From: Niabella sp.
Lineage (GTDB): Bacteria; Bacteroidota; Bacteroidia; Chitinophagales; Chitinophagaceae
NCBI GenBank assembly: GCA_017744715.1
Contig: JAGIAT010000007.1
Location: forward strand, 345,346 to 409,345
Reading direction: 5' to 3'
Length of the DNA stretch: 64,000 nt
Made by a program: the position numbers and the translations under genes. Below are positions 1 through 9,399 of this stretch, piece by piece (the first letter of the stretch is position 1; each line of letters begins with the position of its first letter). The notes under the pieces were generated by a model. It searched no databases and had not been told where the DNA came from. It saw only the letters and a list, made by a program, of their open reading frames with translations.

Positions 1-1061
1 TGGCTTATTTTTTTGGTAAAAATCTCGGTTATAATAAAGCGTTTATGGTATCGGCACAGGTACCCCGCAACTGGTCGAAGCCCGGCGTGGACCGGATGAT
101 TGCCATAAGGGATCAGTTTGCAAAATTGCCCGGGGTGGCTGCCGTTTCATTGTCGTATGAAATTCCAAACGGAAATAATGGCGGCCAGGTTCCGGTATAC
201 AAATCCGGAGCAGATTCGGCAACGGCACTTACCCTTCAGTTATTGTCTACAGACGAACATTATTTGAGTACTTACCAGGTGCCGCTGAGTGCCGGCCGTT
301 TCTTTGATGGTTATCACAGGGATTCGGGGCAGGTAGTGCTCAACAAAACTGCGGCAACCGCATTGGGATATCCATCGGCAGCAGCTGCCATCGGAAAGCA
401 GGTACGGGTGCCGGGCGATCCTACCCTATTTACGATAAAGGGGGTTACCGATGATTTTCATTTTGGAGCGATGTCCGGCAAAATACCGCCACTGCTGATG
501 TTTCATATTAACTTTAACCCCATCTACCGCTTCCTGTCCTTTAAATTAAAGCCCGGGAATGTACCGGCTTCTTTAGCAGCGCTTCAAAAGACCTGGTCCG
601 CGCTGATCCCGGAAGCTTCCTTCGAGTACCGTTTTATGGATGAGGACCTCAATATTTTATATGCAAAGGAACTGCAACTGAAAAAAGCAGCCTATATGGC
701 GGGTGTGCTGGCCCTGGTAATCGTGTTGCTGGGCATATTTGGTATGGTGTCGTTAAGCATTCAGAAGCGGGTAAAGGAAATCGGTGTGCGAAAGATACTC
801 GGGGCATCGGTGGCACATATTATAAAGCTTTTTGCAAAAGAGTTTGTAGCGGCCCTGCTATTGGCCGCCCTGGTAGCCATCCCCGTGGCTTACTGGTTAA
901 TGCGCGGCTGGCTCCAGAACTATGCCTATCATATCCGTATATCCGGCGGAATATTTGTGATCATTGTTTTGTGCATAGCATGTATAACGTTTTTATTGGT
1001 TAGCGTTCAAACGGCAAAAGCGGCAATGGCCAATCCCGTAAAGTCGTTGCGGAACGAGTAA
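1..1061 (+). CDS. MacB/FtsX-type ABC transporter permease, 5'-truncated by window edge
   Basis: Inner-membrane permease of the MacB/FtsX class, which works with a cytoplasmic ATPase to drive efflux or extracytoplasmic processes. The frame is open from the first bases (reading AYFFGKNLGYNKAF before the first visible Met at 45), so the N-terminal half lies outside the window. What remains is part of a MacB-type periplasmic domain, then an FtsX domain with helices around LALVIVLLGIFGMVSLS and the family hallmark KRVKEIGVRKILGAS, two further helices, and the usual ending NPVKSLRNE. It is followed after 77 bp by a full-length paralogue, so the two probably share a transcript with the ATPase and TolC-like gene downstream. 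Substrate unknown. Confidence 0.9.
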   Translation, partial: AYFFGKNLGYNKAFMVSAQVPRNWSKPGVDRMIAIRDQFAKLPGVAAVSLSYEIPNGNNGGQVPVYKSGADSATALTLQLLSTDEHYLSTYQVPLSAGRFFDGYHRDSGQVVLNKTAATALGYPSAAAAIGKQVRVPGDPTLFTIKGVTDDFHFGAMSGKIPPLLMFHINFNPIYRFLSFKLKPGNVPASLAALQKTWSALIPEASFEYRFMDEDLNILYAKELQLKKAAYMAGVLALVIVLLGIFGMVSLSIQKRVKEIGVRKILGASVAHIIKLFAKEFVAALLLAALVAIPVAYWLMRGWLQNYAYHIRISGGIFVIIVLCIACITFLLVSVQTAKAAMANPVKSLRNE

Positions 1062-1138
1062 TGCGGGAGCTTATAAGGTAAGCATTTAAATGCAGCGAAA
1101 CCGGACGTCTAAAAGCGGGTTGGTGTAAAAACAGGTGT

Positions 1139-3562
1139 ATGATCAGTAATTATTTGAAAACCTTAATTCGAACCTTTAAAAAGAATAAGCTGGCAACGGC
1201 GATTAACCTGCTGGGATTAACGGTGGCCTTTACCTGCACCACGCTGTTATTACTGCGTGTGTATAATGAATTTTCATTTGACCGGTTTTACCAGGATAAA
1301 GACCGTATTTATAAAGTGTATCGCTCCGCTAACGCTCCGCAGGGTGAGCGGCTGCTGGCCAGGTTTCCTTTTCCCGTAACGGAGGCCGTAAAGAACGAAA
1401 ATGCCGGTGTTGAAAAAGCATCGCTGATCAGCGACGGCGAAGGGCAGGGGATCCGTTATAAAGATAAAACGGTGAACCTGGGAATAAAACTTGTAGACGC
1501 CGATTTTTTAAATATTTTTTCTTTCCCCGTTCGCAGCGGCAACCGGCAAAGTGCATTGGCTACCATTAATGATGTGGTACTTACAAACCAGGCTGCGAAG
1601 GCCGTGTTTGGCACGGAAGAACCTGTAGGTAAACCTGTAGAAATAAATATCAACGGCAAATGGGTAAAACTTGTTGTTGCTGCTGTTTTGGAAGATATTC
1701 CTCAAAACACATCGCTAAAGTTTGAGATACTGGCCCGTACGGAATTGCATCCGGATTATACCGTGGCTAAGCATAAATGGGATTGGACCAGCAGCGATCT
1801 GTATGTAAAAATGAAGGCGGGGGTAACGAAGGCAGACTTTGAAAGATCGGTTGGCGCACTGATACATAAATATTATCTTGAAGACCTGGAGTACATGAAA
1901 AAGGAAGGGTATAAGCCCTATGCAAACGGCGATTATATGCGTTTGCACCTGTTGCCGGTAACGCAATTGCATTTTAATACGCAGGTTGGTGCGCCCGATG
2001 CCATCAGCAAGTCATTCCTTTTTGTATTGCTGCTGGTGTCCTGCAGCATTTTGCTCATTGCCTGTTTTAATTTTGTAAATCTTAATATCGGTATCTCGCT
2101 CAGTCGCACCCGGGAAATCGGCGTTCGCAAATGTTTGGGTGCGCAGCGCAGGCAGGTGTGGCTGCAGGTATGGAGCGAGAGTTTTTTTCTGATCCTCTTA
2201 TCCATGATAGCGGGTGTGGGCTTTTCGCTGGCACTTATTCGTCCGTTCAACCAATTATTTGGCACCACGGTAAGTGCTGCATTGCTGGGCCATCCGTTCG
2301 TGATCCTTTTTTTCTTGTTGCTGGCGATTGTTATTTCATTGCTGGCTTCCGGGTATCCATCCGCATTGCTGGCGCAATTAAAGACCGCCGAAGTACTCAA
2401 GGGGAAACTGGCCATTAAAAGCCGGGGCGGCCTCCGGGATACATTGATCATTTTGCAGTTCGTAATTGCAACGGTACTCATCTGTGTTACGGTGATCATT
2501 TATCAGCAATTTCAATATTTAAGAAAAGCACCTTTGGGATATGATACCGATGCATTGATCTCAATACCCGTTGATGCAACCCGGCAGGACAACCGCGTGG
2601 TGGCAAAGATGCGTTCCCTCCTGGCGGCACAACCGTCTGTTCTGAGTGTTTCAGGAACCTCCGTAAATTTGGGAATGGGAAAAGACGGCGGCTCCAACAA
2701 ATGGACGCATGGTTTTAATTTCAATGGCCGGTCTGTGCGAACCAATGTGCTGTGGGGCGATTATGATATTATAAAAACATTGGGTATCGCCTTAAAAGAG
2801 GGACGTGATTTTTTAAGTAGCTATGCGTCCGACACCGCCCATAATGTAATCATTACGGAAAGCATGCAGGCGCAGCTCGGTATCAAAAACCCGATAGGGC
2901 AGTCCGTTCTGGCAGATAGTGCGGAAGCACCCTGGACGATCATCGGGGTGATCCCCGATTTTCAGCTGTATTCCATGTATAATAAAAAAGAACCGCTTAC
3001 CATAAGAATGAGCCCGGCGGAGCCAACAAAATACCTGTTGATCCGGGTAGCAACAAAGAACCCATCCGCCACGATGGATCTGGTAGAGAATGTATATAAA
3101 GCAGTAGACCCGCATTCCGATTTCAATGGATCTTACGTAACGGAAAATGTAGACCGGTGGTATCGTGCAGAAGAACGTCTTTCCCGGATGTTTTCAGCTG
3201 CTGCGGCAGTGGCGATTATATTGTCGTGTATGGGATTGTTTGGAATGGCCTTTATTGTAGTAGGACAGCGTACCAAGGAGATCGGAATCCGTAAAGTACT
3301 GGGGGCTTCCGTTGGGAATATTTCTGCATGGATCAGCAGTGCGTTTATCAGGCCTGTCATTATAGCCATTATCATTGCCACACCAATTGCTTTTTGGATT
3401 TTGAACAAGTGGCTGCAGCATTTTACCTACCGGGTAACCATTTCCTGGTGGGTATTTGCAGCGGCCGGTATAACTTCCATCTGTATTGCAACGATAACGG
3501 TGAGCCTGCAGGCATTGAAAGCGGCGGCCGCAAACCCGGTACAATCGTTGCGAAGTGAGTAA
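1139..3562 (+). CDS. ABC transporter permease, MacB/FtsX family, full length
   Basis: An 807-residue inner-membrane permease with the duplicated arrangement common in Bacteroidota: an N-terminal helix (about residues 20-42), a periplasmic MacB-like domain, a first FtsX block around residues 285-430 with RTREIGVRKCLGAQ, a further helix, a second periplasmic domain, and a C-terminal FtsX block around 680-800 with QRTKEIGIRKVLGAS. The C-terminus NPVQSLRSE matches that of the preceding permease, so the two are paralogues. The family exports peptides, lipids or antibiotics or regulates envelope enzymes; nothing here fixes the substrate. The ATPase at 3764 and TolC-like protein at 4621 are the likely partners. 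Confidence 0.92.
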   Translation: MISNYLKTLIRTFKKNKLATAINLLGLTVAFTCTTLLLLRVYNEFSFDRFYQDKDRIYKVYRSANAPQGERLLARFPFPVTEAVKNENAGVEKASLISDGEGQGIRYKDKTVNLGIKLVDADFLNIFSFPVRSGNRQSALATINDVVLTNQAAKAVFGTEEPVGKPVEININGKWVKLVVAAVLEDIPQNTSLKFEILARTELHPDYTVAKHKWDWTSSDLYVKMKAGVTKADFERSVGALIHKYYLEDLEYMKKEGYKPYANGDYMRLHLLPVTQLHFNTQVGAPDAISKSFLFVLLLVSCSILLIACFNFVNLNIGISLSRTREIGVRKCLGAQRRQVWLQVWSESFFLILLSMIAGVGFSLALIRPFNQLFGTTVSAALLGHPFVILFFLLLAIVISLLASGYPSALLAQLKTAEVLKGKLAIKSRGGLRDTLIILQFVIATVLICVTVIIYQQFQYLRKAPLGYDTDALISIPVDATRQDNRVVAKMRSLLAAQPSVLSVSGTSVNLGMGKDGGSNKWTHGFNFNGRSVRTNVLWGDYDIIKTLGIALKEGRDFLSSYASDTAHNVIITESMQAQLGIKNPIGQSVLADSAEAPWTIIGVIPDFQLYSMYNKKEPLTIRMSPAEPTKYLLIRVATKNPSATMDLVENVYKAVDPHSDFNGSYVTENVDRWYRAEERLSRMFSAAAAVAIILSCMGLFGMAFIVVGQRTKEIGIRKVLGASVGNISAWISSAFIRPVIIAIIIATPIAFWILNKWLQHFTYRVTISWWVFAAAGITSICIATITVSLQALKAAAANPVQSLRSE

Positions 3563-3620
3563 TTAATTTAAAAATGTGCGTGTGGCCATAATCTTAAACA
3601 ACCTTTAACCGCCTTAAACC

Positions 3621-3762
3621 GTGAATAGGCGATGGTGAACAGGCAATAGTCAATGGTGAATAGTTAATGAAGCGTGTATGATAATAAACAAGGATTTGGG
3701 CCGGGATGCGAATAGCAGCAGCTCAAATCTGAAGTCTGAAATCTCAAATCTCAAATCTAAAA
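3621..3762 (+). repeat. Degenerate heptanucleotide tract upstream of the ABC ATPase gene
   Basis: The 200-bp gap between permease and ATPase holds two runs of roughly 7-bp degenerate repeats: AATAGTC/AATGGTG/AATAGTT units at about 3644-3668 and AAATCTC/AAATCTG units at 3723-3760. The second run ends two bases before the ATG at 3764, where a ribosome-binding site would normally lie. Similar tracts precede the genes at 4621, 26336 and 57260. Confidence 0.6.
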
Positions 3763-3763
3763 T

Positions 3764-4438
3764 ATGTTATTACAATTAAGGGGCATTTATAAATGGGTGA
3801 ATACGGGCATTAACAGAACCTTTCTGCTCAAGGATATCAACCTGGATATCGATGAGGGGGAGTTTGTTTCGGTGATGGGGCCTTCCGGATCGGGTAAATC
3901 GACCCTGTTGAACGTGATCGGGATGCTGGATGATTTTGATGAGGGTACCTACCATTTTATGGGAGAAGCGGTGCAGCAATTAAAAGAAAAGCAACGTACG
4001 GCATTGTATAAACAGTATATCGGCTTTGTATTTCAGGCCTATCACCTGATTGATGAATTGACCGTATACGAGAATATTGAAACCCCGCTTTTATATAAGG
4101 GCATCAAGGCCTCAGAACGAAAGGCATTGGTCGCCGATATGCTGGATCGCTTTCAGATCGTTGGAAAGAAAGACCTGTTTCCAACCCAGCTTTCAGGCGG
4201 GCAGCAACAGCTGGTGGGTATTGCAAGGGCATTGATCGGAAACCCCAAACTGCTGCTGGCAGATGAGCCCACCGGAAATCTGAACTCAAAGCAGGGGGAG
4301 GAGATCATGGAATTGTTCAAACAGCTGAACCAGGAGGGCGTGACCATTATACAGGTTACCCATTCTGAAAAAAATGCGGAGTATGGCTCCCGCATCATTC
4401 ACCTGCTGGATGGGCATGTGGAGCGGAAGGGGCAATAG
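3764..4438 (+). CDS. ABC transporter ATP-binding protein, MacB/LolD type
   Basis: A 224-residue cytoplasmic ATPase that would energise the FtsX permeases encoded upstream. It has Walker A GPSGSGKST near residue 40, a Q-loop (FVFQAYHLIDELTVYENIETP), the signature LSGGQQQ, Walker B LLLADEPTGNLNS and the H-loop histidine in QVTHSEKNAEYGSRII, in the order and spacing of the MacB/LolD/FtsE group. After the signature the usual RVAIARAL reads LVGIARAL, so the common arginine is a leucine; this is conservative for the fold but unusual. Length is normal for a stand-alone subunit. Confidence 0.95.
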   Translation: MLLQLRGIYKWVNTGINRTFLLKDINLDIDEGEFVSVMGPSGSGKSTLLNVIGMLDDFDEGTYHFMGEAVQQLKEKQRTALYKQYIGFVFQAYHLIDELTVYENIETPLLYKGIKASERKALVADMLDRFQIVGKKDLFPTQLSGGQQQLVGIARALIGNPKLLLADEPTGNLNSKQGEEIMELFKQLNQEGVTIIQVTHSEKNAEYGSRIIHLLDGHVERKGQ

Positions 4439-4620
4439 GCAATGTTAACGGCCAATAGTCAATGGTCAATGGTCAATCGTCAGCGGTTATAGATGGTTGC
4501 GGAAAAATAAAAACCGCCGGCTGCTGGCTGACAATTAATAGCTGACGACTGATAACTGATAACTGATAACTGAAAGCTGAAAGCTGATAACTCAATTCTG
4601 AATACTCAATTCTCAAATTC
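4439..4620 (+). repeat. Heptanucleotide tracts upstream of the TolC-like gene
   Basis: The gap contains CAATGGT-type units (4457-4480) and a run of about 7-bp units based on GATAACT/GAAAGCT (about 4545-4590), then CTCAATT/CTGAATA/CTCAAAT units that run directly into the ATG at 4621. Translated on the other strand these give a repetitive YQLSAFSYQLSV pattern that should not be read as a gene. No Shine-Dalgarno motif is visible in front of 4621. Confidence 0.6.
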
Positions 4621-5931
4621 ATGAAATTTTTTGTTGGATTTTTTTTATGTATGGTTCCGCTAAGCCTTCTTGCACAGCCGGGCAATTATACCCTGGAGCA
4701 ATGTATTGATATAGCGCTTAAGAATAACCTGCAGGTGACGCAGGCGGCAAACCAGGCGGGGCGCGATGAGGTGGCACGAAGGCAGGCCCGGTTGAATATG
4801 CTGCCCAACCTCAATGCTTCTGCCAGCCACGGCTGGTCATTTGGTCGCAGCATTGACAATACCACCAACGCGTTTGTAGACAATAATATTTATTCAGGCG
4901 ATTATAATATTTCGGGTGGTGTAACACTGTTCAGAGGGATGAACCTGCAAAATACCGCCCGGCAGGCAGCCATGACGGCAGCGGCTTCCGGTATGAGCTG
5001 GCAACAGCAGAAAGACAACATTACACTCAATGTGATACTGGGCTATCTGCAAATGATGAGTGCGCAGGATATCCTTTCGCAAACCAGTGACCAGGCCACA
5101 CTTTCTGAAAAGCAGGTAAAGCGGCTGAAGGATATGGATGCGAAGGGTGCCGTAGCGCCATCGGATCTTTTCGACATGCAGGGGCAGTATGCGAATGATG
5201 AGGCCACCATCATCAATGCCCGGCGTGATGTGGAAACGGCCAAGATCAATATCTGTGCGTTGATGAACATCCCTTACGACAGCAGCATCGTTTTTGAAAG
5301 AATGGCCGTTGCAGAAATCCTGGAGAAAAATGCCACCAATGCCACAGAAGCCTATCATACGGCGCTGGACCGTTTTGCCCAGGTGAAGGCCGCGGACTTT
5401 TCTGTAAAGAGCGCGGCTTACGGATTGAAAGCTGCCCGTTCCAAATTATTTCCTACATTGGATTTCGGGTATGGCATGAATAGCCGTTATGCGCAATCCT
5501 CCGCTGCAAGTATCATGGATCAGCTAGAGAATAATAACAACAAAAATATGGGCTTTACGCTTTCGGTACCCATATTTAATAACCTGCAAACACGGAACAA
5601 TATAAAGCTGGCCCGGCTGAACCTGAAGGACGCGGTGCAGAATGACAAGGCGGTAAAAACCCAGCTTCAACAGAATGTGGAAGGTGCAGCCGTTAACATG
5701 AATGCGGCATTTGACCGCTATAAAAAATTACAGGAACGGGTAAATGCCCTGCAGCAATCGTACCGGGCAGCAGAAGCCCGCTTTACTGTAGGACAATGGA
5801 ACTCGGTGGAATATCTTACGGTAAAAAACAACCTGGACCGTGCCAATATTGACCTCATCGGCGGTAAGTATGAGTATTTGCTGCGGGTAAAGATTTATAA
5901 TTACTACCAGGGAATCAGCGGGGGAGAATGA
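4621..5931 (+). CDS. TolC family outer-membrane efflux protein
   Basis: A 436-residue outer-membrane channel protein of the OEP/TolC family. It begins with a signal peptide (MKFFVGFFLCMVPLSLLA, cleavage before QPG) followed by the family start YTLEQCIDIALKNNLQV, and contains two similar long helical repeats rich in Ala, Gln and Asn. It closes the operon with the two permeases and the ATPase, giving a MacB-TolC-like export set. No membrane-fusion (HlyD/MacA) protein is in the window; it may lie upstream. The DNA after the stop contains a short hairpin. Confidence 0.93.
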   Translation: MKFFVGFFLCMVPLSLLAQPGNYTLEQCIDIALKNNLQVTQAANQAGRDEVARRQARLNMLPNLNASASHGWSFGRSIDNTTNAFVDNNIYSGDYNISGGVTLFRGMNLQNTARQAAMTAAASGMSWQQQKDNITLNVILGYLQMMSAQDILSQTSDQATLSEKQVKRLKDMDAKGAVAPSDLFDMQGQYANDEATIINARRDVETAKINICALMNIPYDSSIVFERMAVAEILEKNATNATEAYHTALDRFAQVKAADFSVKSAAYGLKAARSKLFPTLDFGYGMNSRYAQSSAASIMDQLENNNNKNMGFTLSVPIFNNLQTRNNIKLARLNLKDAVQNDKAVKTQLQQNVEGAAVNMNAAFDRYKKLQERVNALQQSYRAAEARFTVGQWNSVEYLTVKNNLDRANIDLIGGKYEYLLRVKIYNYYQGISGGE

Positions 5932-6249
5932 GTTCCCTTCGGGAAATTTAAAATAACGAATGTGGAATATTAAATGTAAAAGTGGAGCTGCCGTTACTAT
6001 TCGGTGTGCTTTCCGCTGGCCGATATCTATATCGCAGGCGCCAACATTTTTCAACATAATCATCAAATATGAAACGGATTTGACCTGAAACGGGTAGCAG
6101 GTTTCAGTCTTCAGTTATTAGTTTTCAGTTATTAGTCTTCAGTGTTATCATTCGATATGGAACGGATTTAACGTGAAACTTTAAACATGAAACCTGAAAC
6201 ACAACAGGTGATTGGCCGATAACTTAGGGCCGACCGCCGCAAACCGCGT
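5932..6249. other. Gene-free spacer between convergent genes, with a short hairpin and degenerate repeats
   Basis: A 318-bp gap between the TolC-like gene and the convergent metalloprotease gene. At 5933-5945 TTCCCTTCGGGAA can form a short stem just after the TolC-like stop, a weak terminator candidate because no long T tract follows. Further on TTCAGTTATTAG occurs twice, and two related segments near 6068 and 6158 share GGATTTGACCTGAAAC or GGATTTAACGTGAAAC. No coding potential was recognised. Confidence 0.4.
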
Positions 6250-7011
6250 TTACTTCCCTCCGTTGGCCTTCAGGTCTGACAGGCATCCCGCATCCAGTGA
6301 AGGCGCGTTATTTTGCGACAGGAACCCGAATACATCGGTGGTTTCTGAAGCATAATACATCAAACATTGCTGATTGCTGCAATGATTGCCATGTGTGGCA
6401 TCTTTATGTGCAGATTGCATGGGAGTACCAAGGTCTACCAGTCCCAGCAGATGCCCGATTTCATGTTCCAGAACCGTAGCCTCCAGTTTGGTGCGGCTTA
6501 CCTGGCCAAAACCACCTGAATTGTCATGGATCTTTTTACCCATCAGGGCGGCTGAACTGTTCCGGTAGGCAATGCCTAACGTACCGGCATCGGTAAAATC
6601 GCTGTTGCTGTAAAGAATATAGATGCTCAGTTGATTGCCCTTGTTAAAAAGAGTACGGTTTTGCTGCTCAATTTCCCGGATCCGGCTCAGCGAAAGTGTT
6701 GCTTCGCCGGGGTCGGCAATGGCCTTGGTATTAATGGTAATGCCACCGGGTTTATTGAGCCGGGTGGTTAAAAACTGTTGTAACTGGTTCAACGCTGCGG
6801 CATCGGGTGCATAGCCCGACACGTATTGTATCTCTACCGCAAGGGATGTAAATGGACTGCTTGTCAGAAAATCCCTGGAAGAAGCACCAACGGGCTTATT
6901 ATAAGCAGTGCCGTCCTTATCCGGACTGTTGATAAAGGATATATCTTTTTTGGAGCAGGAATGTGTCAGTACAACGGCAACCAGCGCGATTCCGGTAATC
7001 ATTCGTTTCAT
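6250..7011 (-). CDS. Secreted metzincin-type zinc metalloprotease, putative lipoprotein
   Basis: A 253-residue extracytoplasmic protein. The N-terminus is a lipoprotein signal (lipobox THSC, Cys19), so it is probably membrane-anchored outside the cytoplasm. The zinc site is HEIGHLLGLVD (His183, Glu184, His187, Asp193), followed by CLMYY around residue 218, which fits the Met-turn of metzincins; Asp as third ligand is known in snapalysin-like and some archaemetzincin-like families. It is flanked by genes for housekeeping enzymes, so the context gives no substrate. The protease assignment is firm and the physiological role unknown. Confidence 0.82.
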   Translation of the reverse strand: MKRMITGIALVAVVLTHSCSKKDISFINSPDKDGTAYNKPVGASSRDFLTSSPFTSLAVEIQYVSGYAPDAAALNQLQQFLTTRLNKPGGITINTKAIADPGEATLSLSRIREIEQQNRTLFNKGNQLSIYILYSNSDFTDAGTLGIAYRNSSAALMGKKIHDNSGGFGQVSRTKLEATVLEHEIGHLLGLVDLGTPMQSAHKDATHGNHCSNQQCLMYYASETTDVFGFLSQNNAPSLDAGCLSDLKANGGK

Positions 7012-7077
7012 ATCGGGAAGATTAAACTTGGTGCTAAAAATACGGGTTTTGCGGCATTGTTGAAACGCTCCGGGTTG

Positions 7078-7551
7078 CTACCGCTGTAAATCTGAAACGG
7101 GCACGCCCCGTTCTTTCAGCAGGGTTGCTGCAATTTTATCAATGGGAAGCGTCATTACATCGGCGGAAAAGTGCTCCCAGTCTATAAAGCGGAAATTTTC
7201 TGTAATCGTGGCCGGATAAACCGGGGTGCCGTTATTTACGGTAAAAGATAAAGGCTCCAGCGGCCGCACAATATAGTAGATTGCAATAAGCTGATGCGCT
7301 TCATTAAAAGCCGATTGCTGAAAAAAGTCGGTGGTATAAAGATGGTCTACTACCGCTACGTCTACATTCATTTCTTCTTTGCATTCGCGGATAATGCACT
7401 CCCGGGTACCTTCGCCCAGCTCCAGCCCGCCGCCCGGAAATTTGGTAACTTCCCGATTATTAAAATAGATCCGTTCGTCGCTTACCAGTACCTGTTTCCG
7501 GTCGTTTACCAGGATACCGTAAACGCGGATGTTAAAAGATTGTAAGGTCAT
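7078..7551 (-). CDS. Nudix hydrolase
   Basis: A 157-residue cytoplasmic Nudix hydrolase. The box runs GGGLELGEGTRECIIRECKE and then EMNV, matching GX5EX7REXXEE except that the usual glycine after the last glutamates is Asn. The N-terminus (SFNIRVYGILVNDRKQVLV) is the usual first strand. The family cleaves nucleoside diphosphate derivatives; the substrate cannot be read from sequence. Its start overlaps the stop of corA by 4 bp (ATGA), so it is probably translationally coupled to corA and dapF. Confidence 0.88.
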   Translation of the reverse strand: MTLQSFNIRVYGILVNDRKQVLVSDERIYFNNREVTKFPGGGLELGEGTRECIIRECKEEMNVDVAVVDHLYTTDFFQQSAFNEAHQLIAIYYIVRPLEPLSFTVNNGTPVYPATITENFRFIDWEHFSADVMTLPIDKIAATLLKERGVPVSDLQR

Positions 7552-8489
7552 TCCAGTATTTTTTTTCTGAAGGCCAGTACGCCTAGCACTACTGCCAGTA
7601 TCAGGGAAATTATGGCTACAATATAAAAGGCGTAAGGAGAGTGTTCGAATCCGCTGGGTACATTCATGCCAAAGATACTGGCGATCAGTACCGGAAAACT
7701 CAGTACGATGGTGGCAATCGCCAGCCGTTTCAATACCTGGTTTTGATTGTTGGCAATAATACTGGCAAAAGTATCCATAGTACTGCTGAGGATATTGGTA
7801 TAAATGTTGGCCATTTCAAGGGCCTGTGAATTATCAACCATAAGATCCTCCAGGAGTTCGGATTCGGTTTCTGTAAACTGCATAAATTTTGTACGCTGCA
7901 TTTTTGCAAGCAGCAGCTCATTGGAGCGGAGTGCCGTTACAAAATACACCAGGCTTTTCTGGATCTTCATCAGTTCCAGCAGGTGCTCGTTCTTGTTGGC
8001 ATCGTATAATTTTTGCTCAATCACATTCCGCTTCTGGTTGATCTCTTTCAGGTACTCCATAAAGTTCTGAATGATCTTTTCTATGATCTTGATCACCATC
8101 ATATTCTTCTTGTCTGGCTGGCGGTTCTGAAAAGTGTTCAGGAACTTTTTGATAGCCGGATTCTCAAATGAGTTTACGGTAACAATATGATTATGGGTAA
8201 GAATGACGATGATGGGTATGGTGATGTAATACGCATCACTTTCATTAAAGGAATTGTTTTCCGTGGGCGTTTTGATCACAATGAGCTTTACATTGTCGTC
8301 TTCATCATAACGGCTGCGTTCGTCGATATCCAGCGAGTCGGTCAGGAAGTCGATCGGGATCTCCAGTTGATCCGATAATTCGTCGAACTCTTCCTGTTTC
8401 AGCGGAGGTACTACGTTTACCCAGCTGTCGTTTTCCGGCTCGGAAATTTCAACTGTGTGATGATCGATATTTTTAAAGTATTTGATCAT
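7548..8489 (-). CDS. corA: CorA family magnesium/cobalt transporter
   Basis: A 313-residue inner-membrane divalent cation channel of the CorA/MIT family. It has a long charged N-terminal cytoplasmic domain, an extended helix (about residues 140-240) and two C-terminal transmembrane helices. The pore motif GMN is present in SIFGMNVPSG, and the protein ends with a short basic tail (AFRKKILE) as in other CorA proteins. Both ends overlap neighbours by 4 bp: dapF upstream and the Nudix gene downstream. The conserved acidic residues of the periplasmic loop are represented only by FEHSPY. Confidence 0.92.
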   Translation of the reverse strand: MIKYFKNIDHHTVEISEPENDSWVNVVPPLKQEEFDELSDQLEIPIDFLTDSLDIDERSRYDEDDNVKLIVIKTPTENNSFNESDAYYITIPIIVILTHNHIVTVNSFENPAIKKFLNTFQNRQPDKKNMMVIKIIEKIIQNFMEYLKEINQKRNVIEQKLYDANKNEHLLELMKIQKSLVYFVTALRSNELLLAKMQRTKFMQFTETESELLEDLMVDNSQALEMANIYTNILSSTMDTFASIIANNQNQVLKRLAIATIVLSFPVLIASIFGMNVPSGFEHSPYAFYIVAIISLILAVVLGVLAFRKKILE

Positions 8490-9268
8490 AGTGCTTCGTT
8501 GCTTATCTGCCCTTCAAAAACTTTTATTGCGGGGCCTTTCAGCCAGATGCTGTTAAAAGTTCCGTCCGGCTCTCTCCGGTAACGAACGGTTAGTTTTCCG
8601 CCAAGGGTTTCAATATTCACGGCGTTGAACCCGTTTTCATTGTGATGAAAAACCAGGGCGGCGGCCGTAACGCCGGTGCCACAGGAATAGGTTTCGTTTT
8701 CCACACCCCGCTCATAGGTACGCACGATGAGGGTATCCGGCTCTTTTACCTGAACAAAATTTACATTAATGCCTTCTTCAGCAAAATCCTTGCTGTATCT
8801 TATTTTTTTTCCTTCTTTAAAAACGTCGAGCTGCATTACATCCGGGTCGAGCTGCACATAGTGTGGAGAACCCGTATTCAGAATCGCATCGGTTTTATAT
8901 TCCCGGATGCCGTCGACGTCTTTCATTTTTAAAGTGACTTCCCCGTCTTCAATTGTAGCATCGTGCGGCCCGTCTGCAGCAATAAAATGATAGGTGGTTT
9001 TACGGATGCCCTGATCGTGGGCAAACTGCACAATACAGCGGCCTCCGTTTCCGCACATGGAACCTTCGCGCCCGTCTGCATTGAAGTACACCATTTCAAA
9101 ATCGTAGCCCTCCTGTTCGTTCAGCAGCATAAAGCCGTCCGCCCCGATGCCGAAGCGCCGGTTGCACAGCTGCTTTATTTGTTCCTCCGTAAGGTGCGAA
9201 TAAGCCCCGTTCCGGTTATCCACCAAAATAAAATCATTGCCCGTGCCCTGGTATTTATAGAATGTCAT
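8486..9268 (-). CDS. dapF: Diaminopimelate epimerase
   Basis: Converts LL-diaminopimelate to meso-diaminopimelate for lysine and peptidoglycan synthesis. The two catalytic cysteines lie in MCGNGGRC and SCGTGVTAA, and the N-terminus MTFYKYQGTGNDFILVDN is the family start. The frame stays open upstream to 9358, but the extra 30 residues are not family-like, so the ATG at 9268 is chosen; an ATG seven codons upstream (9289) is possible. The 3' end overlaps corA by 4 bp. dapA lies far away at 57260, so the pathway genes are scattered. Confidence 0.95.
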   Translation of the reverse strand: MTFYKYQGTGNDFILVDNRNGAYSHLTEEQIKQLCNRRFGIGADGFMLLNEQEGYDFEMVYFNADGREGSMCGNGGRCIVQFAHDQGIRKTTYHFIAADGPHDATIEDGEVTLKMKDVDGIREYKTDAILNTGSPHYVQLDPDVMQLDVFKEGKKIRYSKDFAEEGINVNFVQVKEPDTLIVRTYERGVENETYSCGTGVTAAALVFHHNENGFNAVNIETLGGKLTVRYRREPDGTFNSIWLKGPAIKVFEGQISNEAL

Positions 9269-9399
9269 GTTCTTTGTTTTATTGTTCATGTACACCGTGT
9301 ATTGCGCGTCAGATGCGGCTTGTCTGCCATCCGGATGCCATATAGCCGGAACGATCAACTGAGCGTAGCAAGATGGATGCCACCTGTGCTGCAGCCGGC

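Noticed and set aside
4473..4685. Minus-strand frame with a YQLSAFSYQLSVIS repeat pattern
   Set aside because: Produced by the heptanucleotide tract and overlapping the start of the TolC-like gene.
9269..9358. N-terminal extension of DapF by 30 residues
   Set aside because: The extra residues lack similarity to the family start, which begins at MTFYKYQGTGNDF.
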